Part shown: positions 24,756 through 31,833 of the stretch, one piece after another | Position numbering within the stretch: the first letter of the stretch is position 1 | How the letters are laid out: each line of letters opens with the position of its first letter | Origin: an uncultured Christensenellaceae bacterium | GTDB lineage: Bacteria > Bacillota > Clostridia > Christensenellales > Borkfalkiaceae | NCBI GenBank assembly: GCA_910586985.1 | Contig: CAJUKK010000006.1 | Coordinates: 1 to 64,000 of the forward strand | Direction of reading: 5' to 3' | DNA: 64,000 nt | Made by a program: the position numbers and the translations under genes | Notes under the pieces: generated by a model | Told to the model about the DNA's origin: nothing | What the model saw: only the letters and a program-made list of their open reading frames with translations | Database searches by the model: none

Positions 24756-25492
24756 TATTCGTCCTCCCTTCTATCGTATTTCGAGGCTTTTGCTCCCTTT
24801 TTCGGTGTAGTCTTTTGCTCATCGCTTTCCCAAGTGCGAACACAAGCCTTCCAATCCTTCATCGGGGATTTGCCTATCTTCCAGCCCTTCGCCTCGTAAA
24901 AATCCCAAAAGCGTTGAGGGTCTACTTTGTTGTTTCGTTCTTTGCAATAAGCGGCTACTTCCTCCACGGTAGGCTTTGAAAACCGCTTGGCTTGCTTCGT
25001 TTGAGGTGTGTTTGCCGATTCATCGGCACATACCTCTTTCTCTTTGTCTATATCTTGGTCTATATCTATCTCTATATCTCCGTTACTTTTTGTTACAATG
25101 CTGTTACATTGTAACGCTTGGGCTTGTAGCAAGGCTCTATGCCTTCTTACTCGCTCCGCACTATCGGATTCGCCACCTATCATTTTTTCGACTTCTCGCA
25201 TATAAATTGTTTGGTCATCGAGAATCTCAATCATTTCAAGGCTCGTGAATACCTTCATAGCACTACGGACAATATCGATATTCGTTCCCGTGATAGTAGA
25301 CAACATTTTTTCGCTATACGGGATTGTGTCGCTAAATCGCAAACTCCCGCTATGGTCTACGCTCTCGCAAAGCAACTTCAAGTAGAAGAGTATGTAGTCC
25401 TTTCCGTTCTCCATATCCTCGATGATTTTTATATCGTGCCTTTTGAAGAAGTCCTTTTTGAGTTTCAACCAATAGAATTTTTTCTCCGACAT
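24755..25492 (-). CDS. Replisome organizer (phage initiation protein, N-terminal HTH)
   Basis: This 245-residue protein has an N-terminal winged-helix-type domain (about residues 1-120, with FYWLKLKKDFF and the IPYSEKMLSTITGTN segment) of the phage replisome-organizer family. A Lys/Arg-rich linker and an acidic, repeat-derived IEIDIDQDID stretch near 140 follow. The C-terminal region has RFWDFYEAKGWKIGKSPMKDW, typical of DnaD/phage organizer tails. It should bind the phage origin and recruit the DnaC-like loader encoded next. Iteron-like repeats inside the gene suggest that the origin lies within its own coding sequence. Start after TAGGAGTTGAGTT. Confidence 0.85.
   Translation of the reverse strand: MSEKKFYWLKLKKDFFKRHDIKIIEDMENGKDYILFYLKLLCESVDHSGSLRFSDTIPYSEKMLSTITGTNIDIVRSAMKVFTSLEMIEILDDQTIYMREVEKMIGGESDSAERVRRHRALLQAQALQCNSIVTKSNGDIEIDIDQDIDKEKEVCADESANTPQTKQAKRFSKPTVEEVAAYCKERNNKVDPQRFWDFYEAKGWKIGKSPMKDWKACVRTWESDEQKTTPKKGAKASKYDRREDE
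25047..25114. repeat. Iteron-like repeats and inverted repeat: candidate phage replication origin
   Basis: TCTATATC occurs three times at 25047, 25059 and 25071, spaced exactly 12 bases. It is followed by GTTAC motifs at about 25082, 25092 and 25103 and an 8-bp perfect inverted repeat, TTACAATG/CATTGTAA (25093-25114). All of this lies within the replisome-organizer gene. Iterons inside the initiator gene are the classical arrangement of lambda-type and many Gram-positive phage origins. The arrangement is seen in the sequence; origin function is inferred. Confidence 0.55.
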
Positions 25493-25502
25493 AACTCAAC
25501 TC

Positions 25503-25910
25503 CTAAAACGGAAGGTCATCATCGTCATCGTCTACCTCTTCCAATCGAGGCTTCTTTTTGCTTCTCTTGGGAGGCTCGTCCGAATCTTCATCTCGCTTCG
25601 ATGAAAGGAACTCTATCTCACTACATTTCACTTCCGTTACTTTGCGTTTATTCCCGTCATCGTCTTCCCAAGTGCGATTTTCAATGCTTCCGATGACCGC
25701 CACCTTGCTACCCTTTTTGAGGTAACGGCAACAATTTTCGGCTCTCTCCCTCCATACGGTAAAATCAAAGAAGTCCGTTATCCTATCGCCGTCCTCGGTT
25801 GTATAATTCCGATTTACGGCGATTGATAACTTAGCGTAAGAAATTCCGCTTCTCGTCTCTTCGAGTTCCGGGTCTCTCGTGAGGTTGCCAATGAGGATTA
25901 CTTTATTCAC
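25503..25910 (-). CDS. Phage single-stranded DNA-binding protein
   Basis: The start is a GTG at 25910 with GGGAGGTAGCC upstream. The 135-residue product has an OB fold (residues 1-105, VNKVILIGNLTRDPELEETRSG, ending before a Lys-rich linker) and an acidic tail ending DDDDLPF, which recruits partner proteins. It serves in phage replication and recombination with the ERF annealase. It is distinct from the host ssb at 48.9 kb. The start overlaps the previous gene by 8 bases. Confidence 0.9.
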   Translation of the reverse strand: MNKVILIGNLTRDPELEETRSGISYAKLSIAVNRNYTTEDGDRITDFFDFTVWRERAENCCRYLKKGSKVAVIGSIENRTWEDDDGNKRKVTEVKCSEIEFLSSKRDEDSDEPPKRSKKKPRLEEVDDDDDDLPF

Positions 25911-26223
25911 GGCTACCTCCCGAAAGCAAAGCGGCAAGAAGCACTTCCGGAGGAAGCCCCTCTATGACTTTTTTCTTCGTTTCCGAGATAGCCTTGTCCG
26001 CCGCCTCTATCGTTCCGATGAGAGTGGACGTGTTGCAAGAGGTTACAACAATTCCGTTTGCTTCGACCCCCCCCCGCTGATTTTCGCCGGCATAAGCACC
26101 GATGATAGCCTTTGTAACGCTATTCACCACTTCCTCGCCGTTGTCGAGATTCTTGATGATGATACGGAAGCCCTTTTTGTTGTCGTGGGTTTCCGACTTG
26201 ACCGTTGTATTTCTTTCAAACAT
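25903..26223 (-). CDS. 106-residue phage protein containing a G9 tract
   Basis: This small protein has a front rich in Lys/Thr and beta strands, a central NQRGGVEANGI segment, and a helical C terminus rich in Ala/Glu/Lys. The coding strand contains nine consecutive G residues near codon 50, a slippage-prone homopolymer. No function is recognised. It lies between the HNH protein and SSB. Confidence 0.5.
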   Translation of the reverse strand: MFERNTTVKSETHDNKKGFRIIIKNLDNGEEVVNSVTKAIIGAYAGENQRGGVEANGIVVTSCNTSTLIGTIEAADKAISETKKKVIEGLPPEVLLAALLSGGSRE

Positions 26224-26235
26224 AGTTGATTCTCC

Positions 26236-26520
26236 TTAATCTAAATAATTTTTGCCGATGATTTTCATAAACTCATCTCGGCTATGAGTTTCTTCAAACT
26301 TCGCTTGGCACTCCCTTTTCAACCTCATATCAAGGTCGGGATTGAAGTGAACGCCTTCGTTTGATAAATTGTGATGTCTTCCGCAAAGGAACACTTTGAA
26401 TCCGTGCTTCTCGCTTTGCTTCCTATTCGCCGTGCCATAAAAGATGTGGTGGTCGTGAAGGTTATATGTAGTTCCACATACATAGCACCTTTTTTCGGTT
26501 TGCATAATGCTTTTAGCCAC
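26236..26520 (-). CDS. HNH-like endonuclease/zinc protein
   Basis: The GTG start at 26520 follows GGAGGGAATATC and overlaps the upstream stop. This 94-residue protein has CYVCGTTYNLHDHHIF near residues 11-26 (a CxxC pair plus the DHH core) and FLCGRHHNLS near 41, the zinc-coordinating Cys/His pattern of compact HNH proteins. In this recombination module it may cut branched or nicked DNA. DHH in place of DH is common in such small phage HNH proteins. Confidence 0.7.
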   Translation of the reverse strand: MAKSIMQTEKRCYVCGTTYNLHDHHIFYGTANRKQSEKHGFKVFLCGRHHNLSNEGVHFNPDLDMRLKRECQAKFEETHSRDEFMKIIGKNYLD

Positions 26521-27058
26521 GATATTCCCTCCTTGCAACCTCTATCTCCGAATCGTAAATTCCGAGTTCGGCAAGTTTATCGAGTGTTGCCTCTATGAGT
26601 TCCGTCATCTCTTTCGTATCGAATTTTGATGAGCCGATGAAGTATTGGTAGACATTGAGCGTCTTTCCATTTACCTCTCTTTCGCCCATTTTGCGAACGA
26701 CACGGAACGATTTCTTTAACATAGGCTCGGCTTCGGGAAGGGCTAATAGATAATCGTAGGAGACATTTGCTTCTTCAAGCATAATGGCATACGCCTCTTC
26801 GCTTGATACTTTGTTCTTCCTCCCACTCATCGCCATAGCCAACTTCCCAAGCAGCACCCACAAGAGTTTGTTTTGTTCGAGGCTTCGTTTCGACCTATAA
26901 GGTTTTACTTCCACCTCCAACTTCTTTTCGGAGTTTTTTGTTTCCTCGTAGGCAAGCATAGCGGCTTCTTTTTCGAGACCGTGAACCACATAACTAATCA
27001 CGAGGTCATTGTTTTCGTTAGTCATTCGGAAGGTCTTTTCCGCTATAAACTTACTCAT
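26513..27058 (-). CDS. NinB-like recombination protein
   Basis: This 181-residue protein has a basic KPYRSKRSLEQNKLLWVLLGKL segment near 52-73, whose RSLEQNxLLW pattern is the hallmark of the NinB/Orf recombination family. A helix-rich C-terminal half follows. In lambda this protein supplies functions like RecFOR in Red recombination. Here it lies next to an ERF annealase and exonuclease, supporting that role. Start after AAAAGGAGGAATCCG. Confidence 0.75.
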   Translation of the reverse strand: MSKFIAEKTFRMTNENNDLVISYVVHGLEKEAAMLAYEETKNSEKKLEVEVKPYRSKRSLEQNKLLWVLLGKLAMAMSGRKNKVSSEEAYAIMLEEANVSYDYLLALPEAEPMLKKSFRVVRKMGEREVNGKTLNVYQYFIGSSKFDTKEMTELIEATLDKLAELGIYDSEIEVARREYRG

Positions 27059-27752
27059 CGGATTCCTCCTTTTCTATTTGCTTTTTAAGCGCCGTGATGA
27101 GAGATTTGAATTGCTCGTCCGTGAGGTCGTTTATCTTTATAGGCTTTCCGAACTTCTTGGCAATCCATTCGTTGACACTTGCAAGTTCGATAGACGAGTT
27201 TTTAAGGAGGTCGTTGACTTGCGCCCACTTGGACTTCTCTCTCGCCTCACGTCCTTTATTTTTCCCTTCGGAAGACGGAGCGGGATTATCCTTGCCTTTC
27301 TTTTGCTTGTCTTGATTCTCACGGTCCGGGTCATCTTCGTCCGTAGGCACTCCCAAACTCTTCAAAAGAAGGTATCTTTCCGAATAGGTCAATGCGCTTC
27401 CGAACGCCTTGGAAAGGTCGTTTTGCTGCCCGTAATACTCAAACTCTACTCTTTGCCTATCCGAAGGCTCGTCTATGTTAATCCACTCGTAAGTGAGTTT
27501 GCCGTCAACGAGGAAATCCGTCTTGGTATCGCCGTAAGAGTTCTTATAGTCGAATGTTTGATAATTCCGATGTTCCGTTCCCACCGGGAGGAAGAGCAAA
27601 CCTACCTCTTCCATTTTCTCTTTTATGAGAGCGAGGATTTGAGAGCCGGAAACATAGGAATATGCGCCCTTGCCCGAAGTCTCGGCGTCTTTCGTAAGTA
27701 CCTTGACCGTCTTTTTAACCTCGTTGATTTTTTGGTAGACGTTAAGCCCCAT
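27051..27752 (-). CDS. ERF-family single-strand annealing protein
   Basis: The ATG at 27752 was preferred because GGAGGTAAAGGTT lies just before it. The 233-residue product matches the ERF family: NVYQKINEVKKTV at the start, YVSGSQILALIKEKMEEVGL near 32-50, and FDYKNSYGDTKTDF with ALTYSERYLLLKSLGVPTDEDDPD near 120-145. A Lys/Glu-rich C-terminal tail follows. It promotes annealing and circularisation of phage DNA. It is followed by a NinB-like gene and preceded by an exonuclease. Confidence 0.85.
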   Translation of the reverse strand: MGLNVYQKINEVKKTVKVLTKDAETSGKGAYSYVSGSQILALIKEKMEEVGLLFLPVGTEHRNYQTFDYKNSYGDTKTDFLVDGKLTYEWINIDEPSDRQRVEFEYYGQQNDLSKAFGSALTYSERYLLLKSLGVPTDEDDPDRENQDKQKKGKDNPAPSSEGKNKGREAREKSKWAQVNDLLKNSSIELASVNEWIAKKFGKPIKINDLTDEQFKSLITALKKQIEKEESDE

Positions 27753-27757
27753 AACCT

Positions 27758-28420
27758 TTACCTCCATTCAAGGTCTTTCTTTATGTAGTAGACGTCCAAC
27801 AACGAACGGAACATTTTGAAGTATTTTTTCACGGTAGGCATTTTGATTTCCTTGTGGTCGAAAGGCTCGTCCTCGTTCCTTCCAATATTGAGAATCATAA
27901 TTTGCTCCACCTTGTATTTGTTTTCCGTTAAGAGATTCGCATAGGAAGAGACTTGAAGGAAGTGTTCGTTGAAGATTCCCTTGCCGCTCTTAAAATCGAT
28001 GAGCGTGAGTTTTCCGTCAACCTTGCAGTAGAAGTCAAGCGTTCCGCCGTATTTGTATTTCTCCGATACAAACTTCTTCTCGTTGAAGATAGGCTCTACT
28101 TTATGTTGCTTCTCCCAATCGAGATACTTTTTGAATCCGACATTCGCCATTTCTTTTTCGAGGTCGGTATAATCCGAAAGGTCGGCTTTATTGCCCGTGA
28201 TATGCGCTTCAACCAAAGCATGAATGAGAGTTCCAACCCTCGCCGCCTTGTCTACATATTTCGAGGAATCGATTCCTTGAAGTCCGAGATTGTTAGCCCA
28301 CTTAACGAGCGCCGGCTTATTGAGAAGCCCCGTAACCGTTGTAGACCCCGGAACGAGAGTTCCGTCTTGAAGATAGTATCTGGTGTGCGCCTTCGTAACC
28401 TTTTTGAGTTTGTCTGCCAT
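27758..28420 (-). CDS. PD-(D/E)XK exonuclease (RecB/Cas4-like)
   Basis: The ATG at 28420 overlaps the previous stop as TAATG; an upstream in-frame extension was rejected. This 220-residue protein has GTLIHALVEAHITG near 63-76 and YGGTLDFYCKVDGKLTLIDFKSGKG near 125-150. The D...DFKSGK pattern is the catalytic core of the RecB/Cas4-like nuclease superfamily, and QVSSYANLL near 160 is the expected Q-motif. It would resect phage DNA ends for the ERF annealase encoded next. Confidence 0.85.
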   Translation of the reverse strand: MADKLKKVTKAHTRYYLQDGTLVPGSTTVTGLLNKPALVKWANNLGLQGIDSSKYVDKAARVGTLIHALVEAHITGNKADLSDYTDLEKEMANVGFKKYLDWEKQHKVEPIFNEKKFVSEKYKYGGTLDFYCKVDGKLTLIDFKSGKGIFNEHFLQVSSYANLLTENKYKVEQIMILNIGRNEDEPFDHKEIKMPTVKKYFKMFRSLLDVYYIKKDLEWR

Positions 28421-28650
28421 TAGTTTTTTCCTCCCTTTTGGTATTCTTTGAGATTGTATTCGTAGGATTTTTCGAGTGCCTTCATCGCCTTGGTAGAAGC
28501 CTCGATTTCTTTGATAATTGCTTCCGATTCTTCGAGAGTGCAATTCGTGAGTTGCTCTCCGAGAGCCTTGATTTTTTGCTCGTAGCCGACCTTGGCAAAC
28601 GCAACCTGCCTTTCAAGGTCTCGAACTTGTTCCAAATAATATTCCGTCAT
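28420..28650 (-). CDS. 76-residue coiled-coil phage protein
   Basis: The ATG at 28650 has AAAGGAGACAATCAAA upstream; the longer open frame upstream has no binding site. The product is wholly helical and Glu/Lys/Leu-rich with a heptad pattern and no cysteines beyond one. It lies ahead of the exonuclease gene and its stop overlaps the exonuclease start. No function was recognised. Confidence 0.6.
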   Translation of the reverse strand: MTEYYLEQVRDLERQVAFAKVGYEQKIKALGEQLTNCTLEESEAIIKEIEASTKAMKALEKSYEYNLKEYQKGGKN

Positions 28651-28667
28651 TTTGATTGTCTCCTTTA

Positions 28668-28696
28668 TTGACAAAGATTTTTTATTGTGGTATATT
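28668..28696 (+). promoter_or_regulatory. Strong sigma-A promoter on the opposite strand of the phage operon
   Basis: A perfect TTGACA, a 17-base spacer and TATATT lie on the plus strand, while every phage gene around is on the minus strand. Transcription would start near 28703 and run antisense through the XRE-type regulator and the small genes up to the phage edge. There is no convincing plus-strand gene downstream. It lies in the largest gap of the early region (28651-28732). Confidence 0.6.
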
Positions 28697-28732
28697 GTTT
28701 GGGAGGGTAACATACCTAAACCCTTTTCGTGA

Positions 28733-29173
28733 TTAAACTTCGTTCTTATGCTTGGCGGCGAGAGCGGAGTTTTTTTCATCTTCGAGGATTTGAGAGTATT
28801 TCGCCTTCAATCTCTCGAAGCAATGATTGACCCAACTTGTAATATCCTTGAATCCGCATTTGCCGAGAGCCTCTTTGAAGAACTCTCGCGCTTCCGGAGG
28901 AAGGTTGACCGTGAGATGATAAAACTCTTTTTTCTTCTTGCTTCCCTTTGATACTTTGACCGTAACCTTGGGAGAGGTTAAGAAGATTTCGTGAGGCTCA
29001 TAAATATCTCCAACTTCGCAACCCAACTCATCGCATAATGCTTTCATCATCGGGGGAATCGGAAGGCATTTATAATTCTCGAATTTGCTCATCATAGGCT
29101 CGTCCGTTCCGATAGCCTTGGCGAGTTCCTTTTGTTGCCTTCCTTTACGGATTCGCATTGCTCGTAATTGCAC
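28733..29173 (-). CDS. XRE-type repressor-like protein with C-terminal RHH-like region
   Basis: The start is a GTG at 29173, 7 bases after GGAGG. The 146-residue product opens with an HTH_XRE domain (residues 4-65, with MRIRKGRQQKELAKAIGTDE and KFENYK). After a Lys-rich linker, residues 85-130 (FYHLTVNLPPEAREFFKEALG, then a second helix) have the strand-helix-helix pattern of ribbon-helix-helix proteins. This may be a two-headed DNA-binding protein of the lysogeny/early-control kind. A plus-strand promoter starts just downstream of its 3' end. Confidence 0.7.
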   Translation of the reverse strand: MQLRAMRIRKGRQQKELAKAIGTDEPMMSKFENYKCLPIPPMMKALCDELGCEVGDIYEPHEIFLTSPKVTVKVSKGSKKKKEFYHLTVNLPPEAREFFKEALGKCGFKDITSWVNHCFERLKAKYSQILEDEKNSALAAKHKNEV

Positions 29174-29175
29174 CG

Positions 29176-29349
29176 TTACACCTCCTTCGTCTCATCGACT
29201 ATTTTCTTGCCTTGCTTTTGCAGCCAACGGAGTTGATACAAACGCTTCTTCTCCGGGTCTACCTTCTTGCTCAACGAGTCTCTTGCAAGTTGAACGAGAG
29301 GGTCTTTTTGTAATTGCTCCATTTCGAGCCGTTCTTTTTCCGAAAGCAT
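29176..29349 (-). CDS. 57-residue basic phage protein
   Basis: The ATG at 29349 follows GGAGGAGGCGAT. The product is very rich in Lys, Glu and Gln, helical, and has no hydrophobic core of note (only QLARDSL and RLYQLRWLQKQ). Its stop is 2 bases before the GTG of the XRE gene, so the two are translated together. It may be a partner or small regulator. No family was recognised. Confidence 0.55.
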   Translation of the reverse strand: MLSEKERLEMEQLQKDPLVQLARDSLSKKVDPEKKRLYQLRWLQKQGKKIVDETKEV

Positions 29350-29361
29350 ATCGCCTCCTCC

Positions 29362-29532
29362 TTACTTGTTTTTCGAGACATACTCTTTGAGCGCTTCTTT
29401 AACCACGAAGGTCAAAGACACGTCTCGTTTCTTCGCCACTTCCGCTAAATCCGCATAGAGTTCTCTTGCGATATAGCACCCAAGACATCTCTTCGGCTTG
29501 TCGGCGGCTACTTCGTTACGCTCTTTCGCCAT
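29362..29532 (-). CDS. Small ribbon-helix-helix DNA-binding protein
   Basis: The ATG at 29532 follows AAAGGAGGTGTTAGGA; an upstream in-frame start runs through the leader hairpin and was rejected. The 56-residue product has a short basic N terminus, a strand (RCLGCYIAREL) and two helices (ADLAEVAKKRDVSLTFVVKEALKEYVSK), the ribbon-helix-helix pattern of Arc/CopG-like repressors. It is the first gene of the phage early operon. CLGC at its start could bind metal or be incidental. Confidence 0.7.
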   Translation of the reverse strand: MAKERNEVAADKPKRCLGCYIARELYADLAEVAKKRDVSLTFVVKEALKEYVSKNK

Positions 29533-29562
29533 TCCTAACACCTCCTTTTGAAAATAAAAAAT

Positions 29563-29587
29563 GGGCTTGCCATTCAAAGGCAAACCC
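29563..29587 (-). terminator. Leader hairpin 1, terminator-like
   Basis: GGGTTTGCC and GGCAAGCCC pair (one G-U) around a 7-base loop, followed on the minus strand by ATTTTTTATTTT. It has the form of an intrinsic terminator but lies only about 30 bases ahead of the first phage gene, with no promoter after it. It therefore probably acts as an attenuator in the leader. It resembles hairpin 2 in sequence. Confidence 0.6.
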
Positions 29588-29623
29588 AAGCCATATTAAA
29601 TTGAGATTTATGGGTAATAAAAA

Positions 29624-29652
29624 ATAGGCTTGCTTTTGAATTGCAAACCTAT
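29624..29652 (-). terminator. Leader hairpin 2, terminator-like
   Basis: ATAGGTTTGC pairs with GCAAGCCTAT (one G-U) around a 9-base loop, followed on the minus strand by TTTTTTATT, a classical intrinsic terminator. It is an imperfect copy of hairpin 1 (shared GGxTTGC / GCAAxCC stems). Either it shields the phage from readthrough out of thrC, or it forms a tandem attenuator with hairpin 1. A weak promoter candidate (TTGTCG, 18 bases, TTATAA; 29654-29683) lies just upstream. Confidence 0.6.
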
Positions 29653-29702
29653 CTTATAACAACAATTTATTAAAATCCGACAACCCATCAGAGAAATAAA
29701 AA

Positions 29703-29728
29703 GCTCTCGCCGCAGAAACGGAGAGAGC
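29703..29728 (-). terminator. Terminator of the thrC transcript
   Basis: A GCTCTC/GAGAGC stem with a 14-base loop that can form extra pairs is followed on the minus strand by TTTTTATTT. It lies 14 bases past the thrC stop. This is the last host-like element before the phage, so the phage-host junction lies between 29,532 and about 29,700. Confidence 0.75.
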
Positions 29729-29741
29729 GATTACTTTTTGT

Positions 29742-31232
29742 TTAAATAAACTTTAAAACTTCGTCAAACATTTTGTCCGCGGAAACGGACGCTTTAAAAC
29801 GGAGCGTTTTGTAACGCAGCGCCTTTAAACTCTCGGGAACCTTCATCGCCGTCAAAAGGTTGATGCGTTTGATCCCTTTAAAACTGTCCTTTACGTCGTT
29901 TCCGGTGAGCGCATATAAAACGTCCTGCGGAAATTTATAGGGACTCGCCGTGGAAACAACAACCATCGGATGCACCTCTGCGCCGAACTCGTCCTGCATT
30001 TTGTCGCTGTATTGTACGGCAACGTTCATTGCAACGCCGGTGTGCGTATCCATCGGATAGCCGTATTCGGTGAAGAATTCGTACATACACTCTATCGTAT
30101 CGTCCTCGCTCGTAAATCCTGCATAGAACTCCTGCGACAAATTTTTCATTTCAGACGCGCTGATTTCGTATCTTCCGTCCGTCGAAAGTTTCTTCATTCG
30201 CTGCGCCGTAACCGCTCCGTCCCGACCGGAAAGCTCGAAGATGAGCCGCTCGAGATTGGAGGAAACGAGAATATCCATCGAAGGAGACATCGTACGGTAA
30301 AAAGGCCGTTTGCTGTCGTATCTTCCGTTTGTGAAAAAATCGGTGAGCACGTTATTTTTATTCGATGCGCATACAAGCTTACCGACGGGCAGACCCATCT
30401 GTTTTGCATAATAAGCCGCAAGTATATTGCCGAAATTACCCGTCGGAACGGTGAAATCCACTTTGTCCCCCATTGTGATCTGCTCGGAGGACACGAGATC
30501 GAGATACGCCGAAAAATAATAAGCGATCTGCGGAGCAAGTCTCCCGAAATTGATGGAGTTAGCCGAAGAGAGGCGCACGCCCTTTTCGAGCAGTTTACTA
30601 ACGCATGCCTCGGATTTGAAAATTTTCTTTACGCCCGTCTGGCAGTCGTCGAAATTCCCCTTGACCGCAACGACGTTAACGTTCTCTCCGTCCTGCGTGC
30701 ACATTTGCAACTTCTGCATCTTCGACACGCCGTCGTCGGGATAAAACACCATGATCTTGACGCCGTCAGCATCTTTAAATCCTTCGAGCGCGGCTTTACC
30801 CGTGTCTCCGCTGGTTGCGACAAGAATTAAAATCTGCTCCTTGATCCCGAGGATATCGCAACCTTTTCTGAGCAAATAGGGCAACACGGTGAGCGCCATA
30901 TCTTTAAAAGCGCACGTCGGGCCGTGGAAAAGCTCCAGCATATACATGCCGTTTTCCACCTTGACGAGCGGAGCGGGATCTCCGTCGTCAAATTTGGCAT
31001 ACGCCTCTTTCAACGCGGCAAGCAGCTCGTTTTCTTCGTATTCGTCGAGATATTTATGCAGTACCAGCGAAGCGCGCTCGGGATAGTCCATGGCAAGCAT
31101 CCGCACAAGTTCCTCTTCGGATACCTCAGGAAAAACTTCGGGCACAAAGAGACCGCCGTCCTTTGCAATACCGCGGACGATTGCCTCTGCTCCCGTTGCG
31201 CGTTCTCCCCCACGCGTGCTGATAAAGTTCAT
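29742..31232 (-). CDS. thrC: Threonine synthase
   Basis: This 496-residue PLP-dependent enzyme converts O-phosphohomoserine to threonine, the last step of threonine synthesis. The N-terminal STRGG segment and the LFHGPTCAFKD motif near residue 105-115, with the PLP Lys, are typical of the long threonine-synthase class. Gly/Ser/Thr-rich phosphate-binding segments (VATSGDTGKAAL near 145) follow. It belongs with the aspartate pathway, whose first enzyme (aspartokinase) is encoded at 50-51 kb. The start has AAGGAGAAAAAAT upstream. It is transcribed away from the rest of the chromosome part and towards the phage. Confidence 0.93.
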   Translation of the reverse strand: MNFISTRGGERATGAEAIVRGIAKDGGLFVPEVFPEVSEEELVRMLAMDYPERASLVLHKYLDEYEENELLAALKEAYAKFDDGDPAPLVKVENGMYMLELFHGPTCAFKDMALTVLPYLLRKGCDILGIKEQILILVATSGDTGKAALEGFKDADGVKIMVFYPDDGVSKMQKLQMCTQDGENVNVVAVKGNFDDCQTGVKKIFKSEACVSKLLEKGVRLSSANSINFGRLAPQIAYYFSAYLDLVSSEQITMGDKVDFTVPTGNFGNILAAYYAKQMGLPVGKLVCASNKNNVLTDFFTNGRYDSKRPFYRTMSPSMDILVSSNLERLIFELSGRDGAVTAQRMKKLSTDGRYEISASEMKNLSQEFYAGFTSEDDTIECMYEFFTEYGYPMDTHTGVAMNVAVQYSDKMQDEFGAEVHPMVVVSTASPYKFPQDVLYALTGNDVKDSFKGIKRINLLTAMKVPESLKALRYKTLRFKASVSADKMFDEVLKFI

Positions 31233-31258
31233 ATTTTTTCTCCTTAATTTATGCCCAA

Positions 31259-31282
31259 GCCGTCCCTTGCAAAAGGGACGGC
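31259..31282. repeat. Perfect 10-bp inverted repeat in the thrC leader
   Basis: GCCGTCCCTT / AAGGGACGGC flank a 4-base loop 27 bases ahead of thrC. No T-run follows in either direction, so it is not a standard terminator. It may be a mRNA-stabilising or regulatory hairpin. No T-box features were seen. Confidence 0.5.
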
Positions 31283-31329
31283 GGTAGGTATCTTAAAATC
31301 GTCTATTGAGTATCTCTGCGCTGATAATA

Positions 31330-31737
31330 TCAAAGATATTTCTGTGCAAATTCAGGCAGATCCTCGGGAGCGCAGCTGCAAGTAAGATAAGTATTCAGAT
31401 TGCGCATCTCGGATACCTTGTCGATCATATAAATAAGCTGCGCCATGTCTTTAATGTTCTTGCCCGCAATGCGCGCAATGCCGTCGACAAACACGTATTC
31501 GTTGTCATAGCTGCCCGCGATCACGCCTTTGATGAACCCGCAGAGCGCGTCCTCGCCCGCAACCGAATAATCGCTTACGTCGATAAAGCGGATATCGCGT
31601 TTTAAATCGTACATATATCTCTTTGTATCGGTGATAAAAGCAAGGTGTCCCTTCGCATTCTGTACCGCCGCATTTGCCGCATCAATGATCTTCTTCGTCT
31701 TTCCGCTACCCTTCGGCCCGCAAATAATTTTTAACAT
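31330..31737 (-). CDS. P-loop protein, 135 residues
   Basis: The ATG at 31737 follows GGAGGATAAG. The product is a small P-loop NTPase-like protein. Walker A is GPKGSGKTKKII at residues 6-17, and a hydrophobic strand ends in FVDG (Walker B-like) near 92. It lacks additional domains of kinases or AAA proteins. Homologues are common as unnamed ATP-binding proteins in Clostridia. The function is unknown. It has its own promoter and lies ahead of thrC. Confidence 0.7.
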   Translation of the reverse strand: MLKIICGPKGSGKTKKIIDAANAAVQNAKGHLAFITDTKRYMYDLKRDIRFIDVSDYSVAGEDALCGFIKGVIAGSYDNEYVFVDGIARIAGKNIKDMAQLIYMIDKVSEMRNLNTYLTCSCAPEDLPEFAQKYL

Positions 31738-31776
31738 CTTATCCTCCAATCCGCCTTACGGCGTTTTCTTACATTT

Positions 31777-31805
31777 ATTCTATCAAGTTTTTCCGCATAT
31801 TTCAA
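31777..31805 (-). promoter_or_regulatory. Sigma-A promoter for the P-loop gene
   Basis: On the minus strand TTGAAA (31805-31800), a 17-base spacer and TAGAAT (31782-31777) give a good vegetative promoter. Start of transcription would be near 31770, about 33 bases before the ATG. A small CGCC/GGCG hairpin lies in the leader. Confidence 0.7.
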
Positions 31806-31833
31806 GAGGTTTTCCAAAAAAATATCCGAAAAT

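Noticed and set aside
29600..29740. Phage attachment site
   Set aside because: The junction must lie here, but the other phage end is outside the window, so no att repeat can be identified.
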